From Trifolium pratense (lineage: Eukaryota; Streptophyta; Magnoliopsida; Fabales; Fabaceae): 64,000 bases of DNA. The stretch lies in assembly GCF_020283565.1 (NCBI RefSeq), contig NC_060065.1:33282409-33346408 (forward strand), written 5' to 3'. Under the pieces are notes generated by a model. The model did not search any database and was not told the DNA's origin. It saw only the letters and a list, made by a program, of their open reading frames with translations. The stretch's first letter is position 1. Every line of letters begins with the position of its first letter. A program made the position numbers and the translations under genes. This document shows, one piece after another, positions 10,931-22,936 of the stretch.

Positions 10931-11111
10931 CCATAATATTCTATTTTTGAAAAGATTCCCCCATAATGTTCCACTTTTCTGCAAATTTTATGGTTTTATG
11001 CATGTGGGCCAATGGTGGCACTGCGAGTGGAACCACCACATGCAAAAGACCACAGAATCTGCAGAAAATAACGACATTGTAGGGAATCTTTTCAAAAGTA
11101 GGATATTGTGG
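10931..11111. mobile_element. MITE with roughly 50-bp inverted repeats
   Basis: The left arm starts CCATAATATTCTATTTTTGA and the reverse complement of the right arm starts CCACAATATCCTACTTTTGA. The arms pair imperfectly over about 50 bp, both ending near TTTTCTGCA, around a short centre with a small palindrome (catgtgggcc...ccaccacatg). There are no coding frames. Confidence 0.7.
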
Positions 11112-11921
11112 TAAATTTTGTTAATAACAGAGACAATTCACCCGAGAAAAAAAAATGACTATGTAGATTTAGTATGTCTCGTTTTCAAATTGAATTTTTT
11201 TTTTGGTAGAAAATGGAAGATAAACCTAACTATTTTTGCATTAGGTAGGTCATATGAACTTTAACTATGAGTTTTTATCTCTAGTTTCGCGATTTGTTTT
11301 CCTTACAACCCAATTACTAAACCTAAACCTGTTTTTTACTCTGTCATTAATAATGTGATCATACTTGATTACGTAACATTCCTAGTTTTGGAAATCTGGT
11401 TACATTTTTTTTTTCTTTTCAATTTTCATTTATCAAATGAATATTTTTTGTTGACTTTTGGCTCGAAGTCGAGGTTTTAATAAAATGGAACTAAATTTTA
11501 TTTTCAAGGTGATAGCTATATCTGAATTACAAGTCTACTACCGGTAGTGTTATTGATGAACTATATTATCATATTATTGAAAAATGAAAATAGAGCGGGA
11601 AGTCAATATCGTGAAGTGAATGTTTGTGTTGATGCAATGACAAAAACTTGTATATACCACTTTTGCAAAATTTATAAATGAATCTCAGTTTCATCAAAAA
11701 ATAAATGAACATAAATTTATAACTACATTTTTTTGTTGACAAAAGTTTTATAATTACATAACCATTGTAAAATAAACATACAGTATAGATGCTACAAAGC
11801 TAGAAGACAATCTTCAATTGTATACAGAGAAAACATAGTCACAAAATATTTATATAAGATTCTAAATTCAAGTCTCTTGTGGCCTGTTGTGAGCAACACT
11901 CAGTAAACAGCAAATCCATGG
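11112..11921. other. AT-rich spacer between EHD and RIN4-like genes
   Basis: No coding or structural signal beyond A/T runs. The 3' UTR of the RIN4-like gene probably occupies the right end. Confidence 0.4.
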
Positions 11922-13609
11922 TCATTTGTTTTCCCTTGGAGACAAACAGCAACAATACTGCACCAAATTATTACCATATTCATATCATTAGTTTGGAATT
12001 ACATATTTTAAAAATACACAATGCTTTATTAGAGATTTTAAAAATACACATACTTAGATGAATTTATGGACAACAATAAATATGAAGTAATAGTAAGCAA
12101 CTAAGCATCATTCACCTTAGATAAACTGAAAGAAGATTCATCATATTGATTCTTAATATTTGAACCATTGTTATGTGGTGGAGTCCTTATATCGGTAATG
12201 CGGCTTGCCACGATTTTTCTTTCTTCTTTTATTTTGCTGAACATAACAGTATAACCCTCTCCTGATTTAGGGTCTTTGACATCCCATTTACCAAATTCAG
12301 GTATCGGTGTTGCCTTATGTTCCTGTCAAGTCAAACGTGTTTTTAATAATCTGACGGTTATGATTCACTCGACAACATTATAAAAATATTTCCACCAATT
12401 GTGTGTATATGAATTAAATTCGAAACATTATAAGATCATATATATAAGGAATATTACCACATAGTTATTAAAGGAATTGCTTCGATTCCCGTGTCTACTA
12501 TGATTTGAAGAGAAGCTACCAATGTTACCACTACCTCCTTTGGACACACTCCTTTTGTGATCTGATTGTGAAGTTTTGTTGATGACAGAGCGATGATCAA
12601 CATTGCTTTTTTCATTTCCAAACTCTGATTTGAAGCTATCTTTACTTTCCCTACTTCTGCGGCGTTGCAAATGGCGTGTAGAATTGTTTTTCAGTAATTC
12701 ATGGCTTCCTTTCTCCGTTGAACTTGAACTTGCTTTGTGAGAGTAAGTATGAGATGATTTCACTTCATCTTCATTTACATTTTTGCCAACTTTATTGAAG
12801 GCTTCTGGATTTTCCATTGGATCGTTTGGATTCATCATGAACCCGGCTTTTTCTCTGCGTGCACTCTCGAAACATGCACTGTATGGAATGTTGTCTGCTT
12901 CCCAATTGCCAAACTTTGGAACGTGAGAACGCTGCTAACAATGAGTCATTGGAGAAAGATTTGTTAAACATGATATTTGATATATCAGCTTATTTTAACA
13001 AGCTACACAATGAATGAGTTGCGCCGCTAAACCTTTCTATGTAGCAAAAACCAATTCTTCGGGAAAAACAATTCTCTGAAAATAAATAGAATTGGTTGAT
13101 TTGCCATCCAACTTGAAGGCCAACAAGCTGAATGCTGGCAAACAAAAAATATCTGAGCCTAATATGACTTAGAATAGCAAATCAGATTCTAAAGCAAACA
13201 CATAAATTAATGCACAAGTATACAACAATTGATCACAAAGTTCGGTCAACTGTGTTCTCCATATCCGACAGCAGAGTGATTGTTGTAGTTTTCTATTATG
13301 CAATGAGTTAAGGATATGGAGGACAAAGTTTGATTACCCTTGAATCATACCGTGGGAGCTTTTTCCCCCACACCCCAACCCTCCTAGTCGTAACCCTAAA
13401 AACGAATAGGCCTGCCAAGACCATCATAGGGCACATGCTCTCACTAAGCTATGATATGGATGCTTTAATTTACGAACCCAATATGATACCATCATATATA
13501 TAAAATGATTAACCATAAAATTTTATGACTAATAATAATCCAACTTGAAACCAAATTTCATGTTTGATTCCTTGTAATAAGATGTTGGTGTGCGAAAACT
13601 TACCGACAT
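11922..13609 (-). CDS. RIN4: RIN4-like NOI-domain immune regulator
   Basis: Membrane-tethered regulator of plant immunity of the RIN4/NOI family. Exons: 13609-13604 (ATG TCG, then GTAAGT), 12934-12458, 12322-12116, 11957-11922, giving about 241 aa. The N-terminal NOI motif reads RSHVPKFGNWEADNIPYSAC. The C-terminal NOI reads IPEFGKWDVKDPKSGEGYTV. Both hold the PxFGxW core that in Arabidopsis RIN4 is cut by the AvrRpt2 protease (about residues 8-13 and 169-174 here). Between them is a long Ser/Lys/Arg-rich disordered linker. The last exon encodes YCCCLSPRENK, a Cys cluster like the palmitoylated RIN4 tail. The six-base first coding exon is inferred from the known intron after codon 2 in RIN4 genes and a good donor. 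The exon-2 acceptor is a tandem tagcag, so one Gln may be included or skipped. Confidence 0.85.
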
Positions 13610-14913
13610 AACTAATAGAATAGTTTCTTATGGTAGAGAATCAAGGTCCAGGACACAGGATCTTTGGCCTCTATCTGTGCTCCTGATATTAGATGTTGGC
13701 TTAAGATATTCCTCTATATGGTTTGAGATTTTCTGCTAGAACAAATTTTTTTATAGTTCAGACAGTAGAACTGAGCTATGAATGAGCAAAAAAAAAATAA
13801 TTAATTGGTAATTACTAAGCTTGTGGAATGCCAAAACAAGCTTTCTTCTAGTTTGCATATAGAAAGGTAGGAAAGGGATATGCTGCTGTCATGACAGGAT
13901 TTTTGTTCTGTTCTCTGCAACAAATTCTCCTTGTCAGGATCCTATTTCCAAAAATTCAAGAGGCTTTCTTGTGGCTCCACGCAGAAATATATTGTTAGTA
14001 TATTTTGGTCATGCTAAACAGGGCCTGGGGCATTTGTTAAGCATTTTCCTATTTATAATGTTAAATATTTCAATAGAAACATAATCTCCACGCCACACTT
14101 TTTCCAACACTATGTGTTATTGTCTTATATTGCCTAAAATTCAGTTCTACTGTTTTTCTATGAAACTATAATATACCACTTTTTGTACCTTTTATATGAT
14201 TCTTACTACTTTAAATATGCACCAAACACTATCTTAACAGATCTATCATATTATCTTATCCTACTGAGTGGTATATTTATTGTTAGAGTACATTTTTATT
14301 GGACACAATACACTAAGGTTCTCTTTGAAGAAAATAAGTCATAAGTTAGTTGATATATAATAGCTAAAAGGCTGATAAGTTGCATTCAGCAGCATGGTGC
14401 TGCAGTGATCCAGATATTTTGGAAGAGGAAGCTGTCAAATTCTTTAAGAATATTTTATGCTGAAAGATATATAAATTTTAAATGAAAAACATTTATATTT
14501 ACCATTACAATTTGCTCACAAACATGCATACAAATGCAAGGATACTTAATTTATAGTATAAAACATTTGAAAAGCACTAGACTGACAAGATCATAAACTT
14601 CTTATTTTCAGCGAGGTTTCAGCCGTGTATATGTAGCAGCAAACGCTTATTGGCAGCTCTTCACTTCAACATGCTTGTCTTGTGTGTCATACTCATACTG
14701 TCATCTGATATGAAGATATTCCTCGCCGAGTAGGAGACATGGACACATTTACAACTGTCTCAAAACTATGCACATCAAATGCACATCATTTACATTTTGA
14801 ATGTCATAACCAGAGCTATGAGATTCAACGAAAAGATGGAAATTCAAAATATGTACTGCACATTGCACAAGGTAGGACTAGGAGGAGAGGACCATTGCAG
14901 TTCGTTTCTGTCT
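13610..14913. other. intergenic region upstream of the RIN4-like gene
   Basis: Contains the RIN4-like promoter and the 3' flank of the DUF3537 gene. A repeat-like stretch (ataagttagttgatatataa) lies near 14341. No gene is seen. Confidence 0.4.
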
Positions 14914-17704
14914 CTAGATACCGACGGTCTTGTTAAGTAGCCAAAGGCAAAGAGCCAATTGAATACCAAAAATGGAGTGAAGCCAAGTTCTGTCAAGCAT
15001 GAATCCATAAACTGTGATTCCTGCTCTATTGTTCTCCATATATGTCACTGCATTAAAAAAGCAAGTAATTCAGTACAAAGCAAAATTTGATTAATGTTTT
15101 GATATAAAAGAATACAAGTAATGAATTCATATATACCTAAAGCCTGTCTCTTATGGAAAGAGATAGTACGTGTGTAAATTGGAAGCATTTTGGTGTTATT
15201 CAATTCATCCTCTTCATCTCCTAGTTCATCGTCCGACGACGTTCCCCAACTAATATTGGCAGCCATAGCTTGTGCTGAAGCTTCATGTGCCACAGGTGTC
15301 TCACCATCAATGTTGTCAAAGGAGTTTACCGTGGCACATATATGCCACTTAGCAGCAAGTCCTGTGATAGATTGTGCTTTATGTGTGATCTTCGTCGCAC
15401 TTCGTAAGAGTATGTATAGTCCACTAACAAGAGTGATGGAGACTAACTGCAAAACATTGAGAGCACACAACCTATTAAAATATATTTCTAGCGTGTAAAT
15501 CAGCTTTTTAATCATTGAAGTTGTAAGGGTCGGTCCATTTAGTCCTCCAAATTTACGAAATGCAAATTTAGTCCCTTAAGTTGAACGAGATATTTTGGAG
15601 GAATGACTAAATTGATTGACGCTCTTTAATTCAAGGGATTGATTTGCTACTTCGAAAATCTGAGGGACTAAATTGCTCAACCCTTACAATTTTAGGACCG
15701 AAATGACCATTGACTCATTTCAAACTAGACTTTTCTTAAAGGAAATAAGCATTACCCCGAGCTCTCCACCCCTGAGGACATCAACATCGGCATGTGGTTT
15801 TATAACCATAAGAAGAAAAATGAGCTGGCTTGCTGTCACCAAAAGGAGAGAAGACAAAATGAAAGCTCGAAAACGATGGCTAATGATGCGTAGATTTCTT
15901 CTTATTTTCAGATGCTCCAACAAGATTGAGCCTACCTCAGTCTCTCTTTGAAAAACAGGAGCAAATTCATCCAGTCTTTGTATTTGAAGGTAGCCAATGA
16001 GTCGAAAGAGGACACATACTAAGAAGAAAATTGAGGTTCTATAAAGCCAAGAACATAGCTCTAATGTGCACATAATGATGCTGCTCACATATATATTACC
16101 ATAATATGGTATTTGGGATGATCCTGAGACATACCACCATATCTTGTAGACACATTCAGCTATGAAACAGGGAAGTCCCCAAAGCAAGATGAGCTTCATT
16201 GTTCTCTGCATAATAGAAACAAATGTATTTTGTTCAACAAGAGATTTAAGTTATGATTTTCTATTTCAGATAAAGTGGTGTATCTTGTTAAATGATGTTC
16301 TTTAACCCCAAAAAAAGCAAAATAACTGAATATTGACCATATAATAACTATTACAACTCCTAACAATAAGAGAATGGAAAGAAAATATATCAGAATTTAG
16401 AACTACAATTGCAGAATGATCAATATTGTGTTCTCTTTTTCAAGTGCATATTTTGTAACCAACGGAACTCAATTCTCCGTTCCTACCCAATAGCACTTGG
16501 ACGAGATTGTTTGGGTCTCTTCCAACTTAACCAGGGGTTTTGGTGTTCAAATCCAGCCATGAAAAAATATATGCAATAGTGTTAAACTCATGAATGAGAG
16601 TTTTGCCGCCCACTATAGTCTTACTTGGCTCAAGGGATCAGTTTTGGGCAGAGGATACCCGGTTTACCCAAAAGAAAAAAACTTTTTTCCTAGCACATAT
16701 CATCTCTCTTTTTTGGTGAACCTATGAAACTCTGCATATCTGAACCAACATCCAGGAGTCGTCAGACATGAAATGCGACGCCTCTGTGGTAGAGATTCAA
16801 ATCGCAATCCATCGAGAGATTAATCTCTTCCGCCAGACTCAACCAACTGTTTGTTTCTTTTCTCTTAAGCAAAAAAATAAATATAATTAACCATATAATC
16901 AACACGATTACTATTATTTTCTTTTCCAATTTCCGCAGAAACGTCATATTGTGGCAATATTTCTCATATTTCCAATAACTTATTCATCAAATAGACAAAG
17001 AAGAAATAAGACAAACACGAAGCATGCATGACAAAATTCATCGTTCATCTCATTTATTTCTATGCATACAACAAAATTGAATCACAAGTAATCAAATAAT
17101 TCGATGCAAGTGATTGTTGCTTCTCCTAAAGACGAATCATTCAGAAGAACCTGAATTCAATTCATGCCAGAAACAATTATTGATCAGATTTTACTTACCT
17201 TCTCCCACCCTTCCCCGACAACCAATGATTAACACAAAAAATTCATACAATTCATACAAAAAAAAACATCAAATATAACAAAAAAACACAAACACAAACC
17301 TTCATTTGATGAGCATAACCACGTTGAATCTTGAGACTTTCATCAGTAAGTTTATCAAGAAAAAGAAACCTACTAAAACCATATTTACGATCCCATTGAG
17401 AGAGACTAATAAAAGACAAAGTAGCAATAACAGATAAAGAAATCTGAACAGGAATATGGTACGGTCTACCATGATCAGCATCACACGTTGTTGAACAATC
17501 AAGAAGAAAGTGTGATAGAATTGGTACAACGTAAGCCAATGTAAAAAACACAGACCATGATATTCCAGCTTTGCTTAAATTTGATTGGTCCACGTATACC
17601 CATCTTAGATATGCTCTAAATCTTCTCAATTCTGTTCCATCTTGATATAATCCAGAATTTTCTTTGCCCATTGATAAAAAACTAGTCTCTCTTTCTTCTT
17701 CCAT
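14914..17704 (-). CDS. DUF3537 multi-pass membrane protein (gustatory-receptor-like family)
   Basis: Exons 17704-17300, 16205-15756, 15446-15137 and 15047-14914 join in phase to give 432 aa, the usual size of plant DUF3537 proteins. The N-terminus is cytosolic-like (MEEERETSFLSMGKENSG); the motif ELRRFRAYLRWVYVDQSN and about seven hydrophobic segments follow. An acidic loop (SSDDELGDEEDELN) precedes the last helix region, and the C-terminus (TYMENNRAGITVYGFMLDRT, then LWLLNKTVGI) is the most conserved part of the family. DUF3537 proteins have been proposed, from fold and topology, as plant relatives of the insect gustatory/odorant receptor superfamily. Their function in plants is unsettled. 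Intron 1 holds a SINE-like sequence and intron 2 a MITE. No defect is seen. Confidence 0.88.
15521..15689. mobile_element. MITE in intron 2 of the DUF3537 gene
   Basis: Inverted ends TTGTAAGGGT...ATTTAGTCC and GGGACTAAAT...ACCCTTACAA pair over about 28 bp. The centre holds further TTAGTCC-type inverted motifs. There is no coding content. The target duplication is unclear. Confidence 0.6.
16465..16685 (+). mobile_element. SINE-like sequence in intron 1 of the DUF3537 gene
   Basis: A box B-like GTGTTCAAATCC near 16541 lies downstream of a possible box A, and the block ends in an A-rich run after ccggtttacccaaaag. Family assignment is weak and no target duplication was identified. Confidence 0.35.
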
Positions 17705-20120
17705 AGTTTCAATATTTCAAAATGTTTTATGTGAGGAATAAAACTATAGGTTTTATTTGATGTGAATATTTGATTACTAATCTAATGTTGTAGATGCATA
17801 AAAATAAATAAATTATGCATCTAACTAAAGTATTGGGATCTAGATGTAAATGCAGGTGTTGTTTTTTGTGTTTTAAAATTGTAGCAAAAAATTGTTGTAG
17901 CAAAGTTTTTGATTGATGGTTGGCACGAATGACACGACAACACTTTTTATAATGTTAGTAGAAATAATGTGATATTAGTTTAATGATTATGGTTGTCACG
18001 GTGATTTTAATTAATCACCGTTTGCCACGTCTATAATCGGATATCTGTCAAGTTGACTATATGAAGATTTGTTTTTGACGCTATGAACTCTGATCCAAAT
18101 TTGAATTGAATTTGACGAAAGGGAAAAAGAAAAAGTTGAAAATGGGAATTAGTTCTAGCTGAAATTGAAATATGGTCCAACATAGATTGAGAAAAGTGGT
18201 AGGTAAATAGTTGAATTTCTTAATGTGATTATTAGTTCGATTTTTAACCGCATATAAAAAAATATTTATTAAGAGAAGTCAATTCTTTAAATGGATCGCA
18301 TCACCAGATCAATAGATAACATATCAGCATATCGTAACATCTGACATCAAAATAATGAGTATTTATTGTTCATCATGGCTTTGTAGTCGTTTTTCGACAG
18401 CCACTTAATGATATTGATTTGCTAGTCAATCAAGTGTTTTGGCACAGCGTTGGAGGTTATATATACTCCTCTCATGCAGAGGAGTCAAGTACATTCTACT
18501 CATTCTTAAAATCTTCTCTTCGCCCATTCACTGAGTGTCTGCAGGTATAAAACCTCCTACGATTCACTGAAAACGAAAGAAGAGCACCACCAGCGAGATC
18601 ATCTCTGATCCAGGTACGATCAAAATCAATTCACTAGAAATCAACTTTTCAATAAAATACACTTTAAATTTGTTTTAGAAGAATTGGCTAGAAGTCTACA
18701 CATTTGTTTCTGGAAAAATTGACGAGAAGTCATTAAATCCTAGCTTAATGTCAAAATTATTTACTCGAAGGTAAACCTGATTCTTCTATTCGGTAGTTTT
18801 AAGACCTGTTTGTTATAAATTTTTCTAAAATAGATTCGTATAGTATTAAATAATTTCATGTAAAATTTTTTTACAAAGAAACTTTTTATAAAAGCTTCAA
18901 AGATGCCCTTAATAACCCTTTTATTTTGTCTGATTAAAACTAAAATGGCTAGAAAGGAGGGGCAACCGCGTGAAGTGAGTGGTCTATACAGCTGGAGGTT
19001 TCTCCGGTTTTGGTCTGTAAAATAAAATCAGAGCTATCGACAACTCACCAGTGCCAATTTTGGCGGGTTGTGTTCTTCAATCTGAGTATATTCAATACAC
19101 ACTCATCTCCATCAATGATCAGAAAATAAATAAACTTGTTAACAAAAAAAATAAAAATACAAACATTTTTTTACAACCACTTGTTTGTGAATAATGAATA
19201 ATAATTCAATTCTATGATATAATTAGTTCAACTATACCAAATATTACGTGAGCAATACTATTCTTTTAAAAAATTTACGTGGCCAATATTGGTTGCTAGC
19301 TTTTAATGCTGAATAATATAGTTGATTGGTTCTTTAGGAAGACCCTTCGTGAATGCCAAGTGCCCTGTGTCTTTTTGATTCACGAGGCGTTCATATATTA
19401 GCTTCTTCTTCAATTTTATATTTCAGATTATATGGGATGATATCAGTGATCGTGTAGATGTGGATCATTAAAAAAAATTATGTATAGTTTTGATTGATTT
19501 TGAAAAAGGAATTTGAAATCTAACCCAAGTGATTTTCACAAAAAACATTTAAACACAAATATTAATATTCAATTTTGTACGATTTTCGAATTTTTCAAAA
19601 TGAATTGCGGTTTTAATTTAGATTAGTTTAGATATGAATACATCAACTCTTGAAATCTCTGATATGAATTTTGGACTTAATTAAGCACACAGACAAACAT
19701 TATTGTTTTATTGGCTATGATTAATTATCGATAATTATTCAAACGTGTGTTTAAGGCGGTTACATCTTAATGGTCTAATGATGAAGTATGCAAAGTAAAT
19801 ATCTGAGTTATCATATCTTAATGGTCTAATTTTGTTTTATAAAATTACGATAAAAGCGGTAAAAGAATTACAAAATAACAAAGAGATACAAATGTTGGGA
19901 TTAAATTTCATTAATCAAATCCTTAATAGATGATGTAGCATGCTTTGTACTAGGCGCCTAAGCCCAACTCGACGTCGACTTCTGCCCATTTTTTCGTCGA
20001 GCTTGACCCAATATTTTCGATGGTCCAAGGTCACACATTCCTGCTCATCGGTCATAAATATATCAGACTGATTGACATTTACTGTCAATCATGGTTTTTC
20101 AGTTGTTATTCTGATAACCA
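17705..20120. other. intergenic region with LTR-like remnants
   Basis: 5' flank of the DUF3537 gene, then AT-rich DNA. The stretch 18450-18620 (actcctctcatgcagaggag, then cactgagtgtctgcaggta) looks like a gypsy LTR remnant and shares wording with 20785-20825. Between 19900 and 20120 an LTR-like segment (ctaggcgcctaagcccaact) continues across the hAT insertion to about 20880. No host gene is seen. Confidence 0.4.
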
Positions 20121-20128
20121 TTAACGTC

Positions 20129-20691
20129 TAGGCATGACAATGAGGCGGGGCGGGGACGAGTTTTGCCCTCCCCAAACCCAAACCCATAAAGTTCGGGTTT
20201 CCCCAAACTCATCCCAAATTCAAGCGGGGATAAAAATGATAACCACAAACCCATACCCAACGGGGATCAGGTATCCCCACCGGGATTCAGGTATCTCCAT
20301 TACGCCTCTTTCCACATGAATTTAGATTATATTTTAGTATTTTTTTATTAAAAAAAAATTAAATGTCCAGAATTATTTTCTCTCAACAATATTTTTTTAA
20401 ATAAAAAAAAAATAGAGAAAATACTCAAATTAAAATAAAAAATAAATATATGAATGTAATTTAAGAGATTGTTTAAGCGTTTCTAATTTAAAAGATGTGA
20501 AATCTAATTTTTAGTATAAGCGGGGCGGGTTCGGGGTGAGTATCAATGTACCCATTACCCGCCCAAACTCATCTTTTGAAATCGGGGAAAACCCAAACCC
20601 GAACCCAAACCCAGTCAACTCGAGTTTTTCCCGTCAAAGCGGGTATGATTTGGGTGGGTACCCGCAGATATGAGCTTTATTGTCATGCCTA
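20129..20691. mobile_element. non-autonomous hAT element with perfect 8-bp TSD
   Basis: Ends TAGGCATGACAAT and ATTGTCATGCCTA are perfect inverted repeats, flanked by ttaacgtc at 20121-20128 and 20692-20699. The 8-bp duplication and the TAGGCATG ends fit hAT elements. The interior is rich in GGGG, CCCC and GGGTA motifs near both ends (aggcggggcggggacgag; gcggggcgggttcgggg) with an AT-rich middle. There is no transposase frame. It interrupts an older LTR-like sequence. Confidence 0.9.
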
Positions 20692-20699
20692 TTAACGTC

Positions 20700-22160
20700 G
20701 AAGCCACAAGACCCGCCTCATATTAATGGTCTTGGCTCCACATCTGAAGTAATCTTACTCTTACTCTGAAAAACCTTTCACTTCACGCAAATACTGAGTT
20801 AGCGTCAGAGTGTTTGTAGGTACAATCTCTCTCCCCTGTGTGAAGAGGCGTCCGCCGGCCAAAATCCTTCTGATAAGATAATAATCTATGACCTTTTATA
20901 ATATAAAAAGTCAAGTAAAAAGCGAGGCAATTTAACATGTGTTCATTTTTTAAATGGCGTTTAAGTGCTTCAATGAAATTAGTTAGACTTTTCTTGATAA
21001 TTTATATTAGGAATAACTAGAAAATGTTGAAAAATTGTTTTGCCATTCTAAAAAGGTCATTTATGAGAATCCTCAATGACGATGGAATGTTAATCCAAAA
21101 ATTCTGTAGCGATCCTTTTAGATTTATCCAAAGAAACCCGAAAAACACAAAAAGATTTGGGGCATCGTGCCGCCTAGCTGTGATGCCCTTTTTTTATCAA
21201 ACCAAATAGGGATCTTATATAATGGAAAATTTTCATTTTAATTTCTCAGATGTTTTAGTTTTCTCTATAAAATTAAAACTAAATAACGTAAAAAATCATT
21301 ATTATCGATATGTAGGAGGAGATCTTTCAATTGAGAAGATCCCCATATCGACTTTTTTGAGAGAGTTAACTAAGTAAGTGGAATTTCGCTTAACTAAATT
21401 ATGATTCACTTAGCAAATAAGCTTTCTACAATGTGAAGTAATTGGAAGTTGTGCAAATTTTCTTTAAAATAGTCAATTTTTGCTTACTATAATTCGCTTG
21501 GAGGGGAAAATGTTTTGAGGGAATTCGATTTATTTAAGAGAGTTGACCGAGTGTGTTTGGATGGAGAAATGTTTTGAGGAAATTTAAATTATTTTGTCAA
21601 AATTTTATTGTTTTGATGATTAATTTGAAATTTTTTTAAAATGATGAAAATTTATAAAATATTTTGTCCAAGTTAAATTTAAGAAATTTCTAAGGACACC
21701 AAAAAGTTAGGAATTTGAAATTTCTTCCTCTAATATGTTTCAATTTTTTTAAAAATTACAAATTGACCAATATTTTTTTTTAAATTGCAAATTGGTACCT
21801 AATGTTTTTCAAATAGATCCTTTAAATTTTTTATAATTGCAAATTGGTCTCTATTTTGAAATTCTATATTTAATCCAAAACTTTTTCACATTTATAAAAG
21901 TGGCCTGAAATGTTCACAATAAAATCTTCTATTACTATATCCAAACACATACATTTGAAAATGAAGGTAATTCAAATACAATAACTTAAATTATTTAAAA
22001 TTTTAAATCCTCTAAAACTTTTAATTACTTCATCCAAACACATTCATGAATTGTGCTTGCAAAATCCATCAATCATATTCTTCATGAAAAGAAAATTCTC
22101 AAATCTCTTGTAACCATATCATGGAATTATTTCCAATTTAAGTTATTAATAAATAAAAAT
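20700..22160. other. LTR-like remnant then AT-rich spacer
   Basis: 20700-20880 continues the LTR-like sequence (gttagcgtcagagtgtttgt). The rest is AT-rich with repeated 'tccaaacacat' and 'aaattggt' phrases. No gene is visible. Confidence 0.4.
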
Positions 22161-22551
22161 GAGGAGGGATCCGTTGACTTCAGGAGTAAGTCTTTATTGA
22201 CTTACTCCGCTTAATAACTCGATATCGACATTATATTTCTTCAATCCAACCGTTGAATTCAACGATCTCATTGAGTAGATAAATTCCACAAATTTTTATA
22301 AAAATTCAAAAAATGTAGTTATGTATTCAGACTATTGAAATTCAATGATTTTTTTAAAAGTTTGTTGTACGTTCAATTGAAGTTATCAGAAAAAGTATCA
22401 AACGGTTTTGGATTTTTATAAAAACTTGTGGAGTTGAGCTACTCAATGAGATCGTTGAATTCAACAGTTGAAAAAATATAATGTCAATATCGAGTTATTA
22501 AGCGGAGTAAGTCAATGAAAACTTACTCCTAGAGTCAACGGATCACTCCTC
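22161..22551. mobile_element. hairpin-forming MITE with long inverted repeats
   Basis: Left end GAGGAGGGATCCGTTGACTT and right end (reverse complement) GAGGAGTGATCCGTTGACTC. The arms pair over more than 100 bp, including ttaagcggagtaagtca and the cgatatcgacattata region. The flanks aataaaaat and gataaaaat suggest an 8-9 bp target duplication. A transcript could fold into a long hairpin. It lies about 390 bp upstream of the PTOX start codon. Confidence 0.8.
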
Positions 22552-22936
22552 GATAAAAATTATATTCTTTATAAAATGCGTCTTACTAACATTTAAGACT
22601 ATTATTTCTATATTATTAATAGTCTTAAATTAATGAGAAACATTTTAAAAATGGTTGAGAGAAACTTTTTAAATTAAGCAAGAGACCTTTTTATAATTTT
22701 ATCTATTTTATTTTTATTATTTAAGTCATAATCACACAGAAATATCTTTCTCCTAAAAATCTACTACTACCGTGCCGGACCCTTTAATCACACAGAATAT
22801 GCCTACGCGTTAAAACTGACTCTACTCGCCGGAATCCCAACTATAATAAAAACCCGCCAAACGACACAACTAACTAACGTTGCCTCTGTCGTTTCCACTT
22901 AAATAATATCCGACGACTCCAACAATACTCACCACC
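22552..22936 (+). promoter_or_regulatory. PTOX upstream region
   Basis: Holds a TATA-like tataataaaaa near 22841 about 95 bp before the ATG, and a pyrimidine-rich leader (cactccaacaatactcacc). The hairpin MITE ends at its left border. Confidence 0.4.

Noticed and set aside
14595..14936. Separate plus-strand gene (65-residue frame)
   Set aside because: Antisense to the last exon of the DUF3537 gene and its flank.
15673..15951. 92-residue plus-strand frame
   Set aside because: Antisense shadow of DUF3537 exon 2 and its intron.
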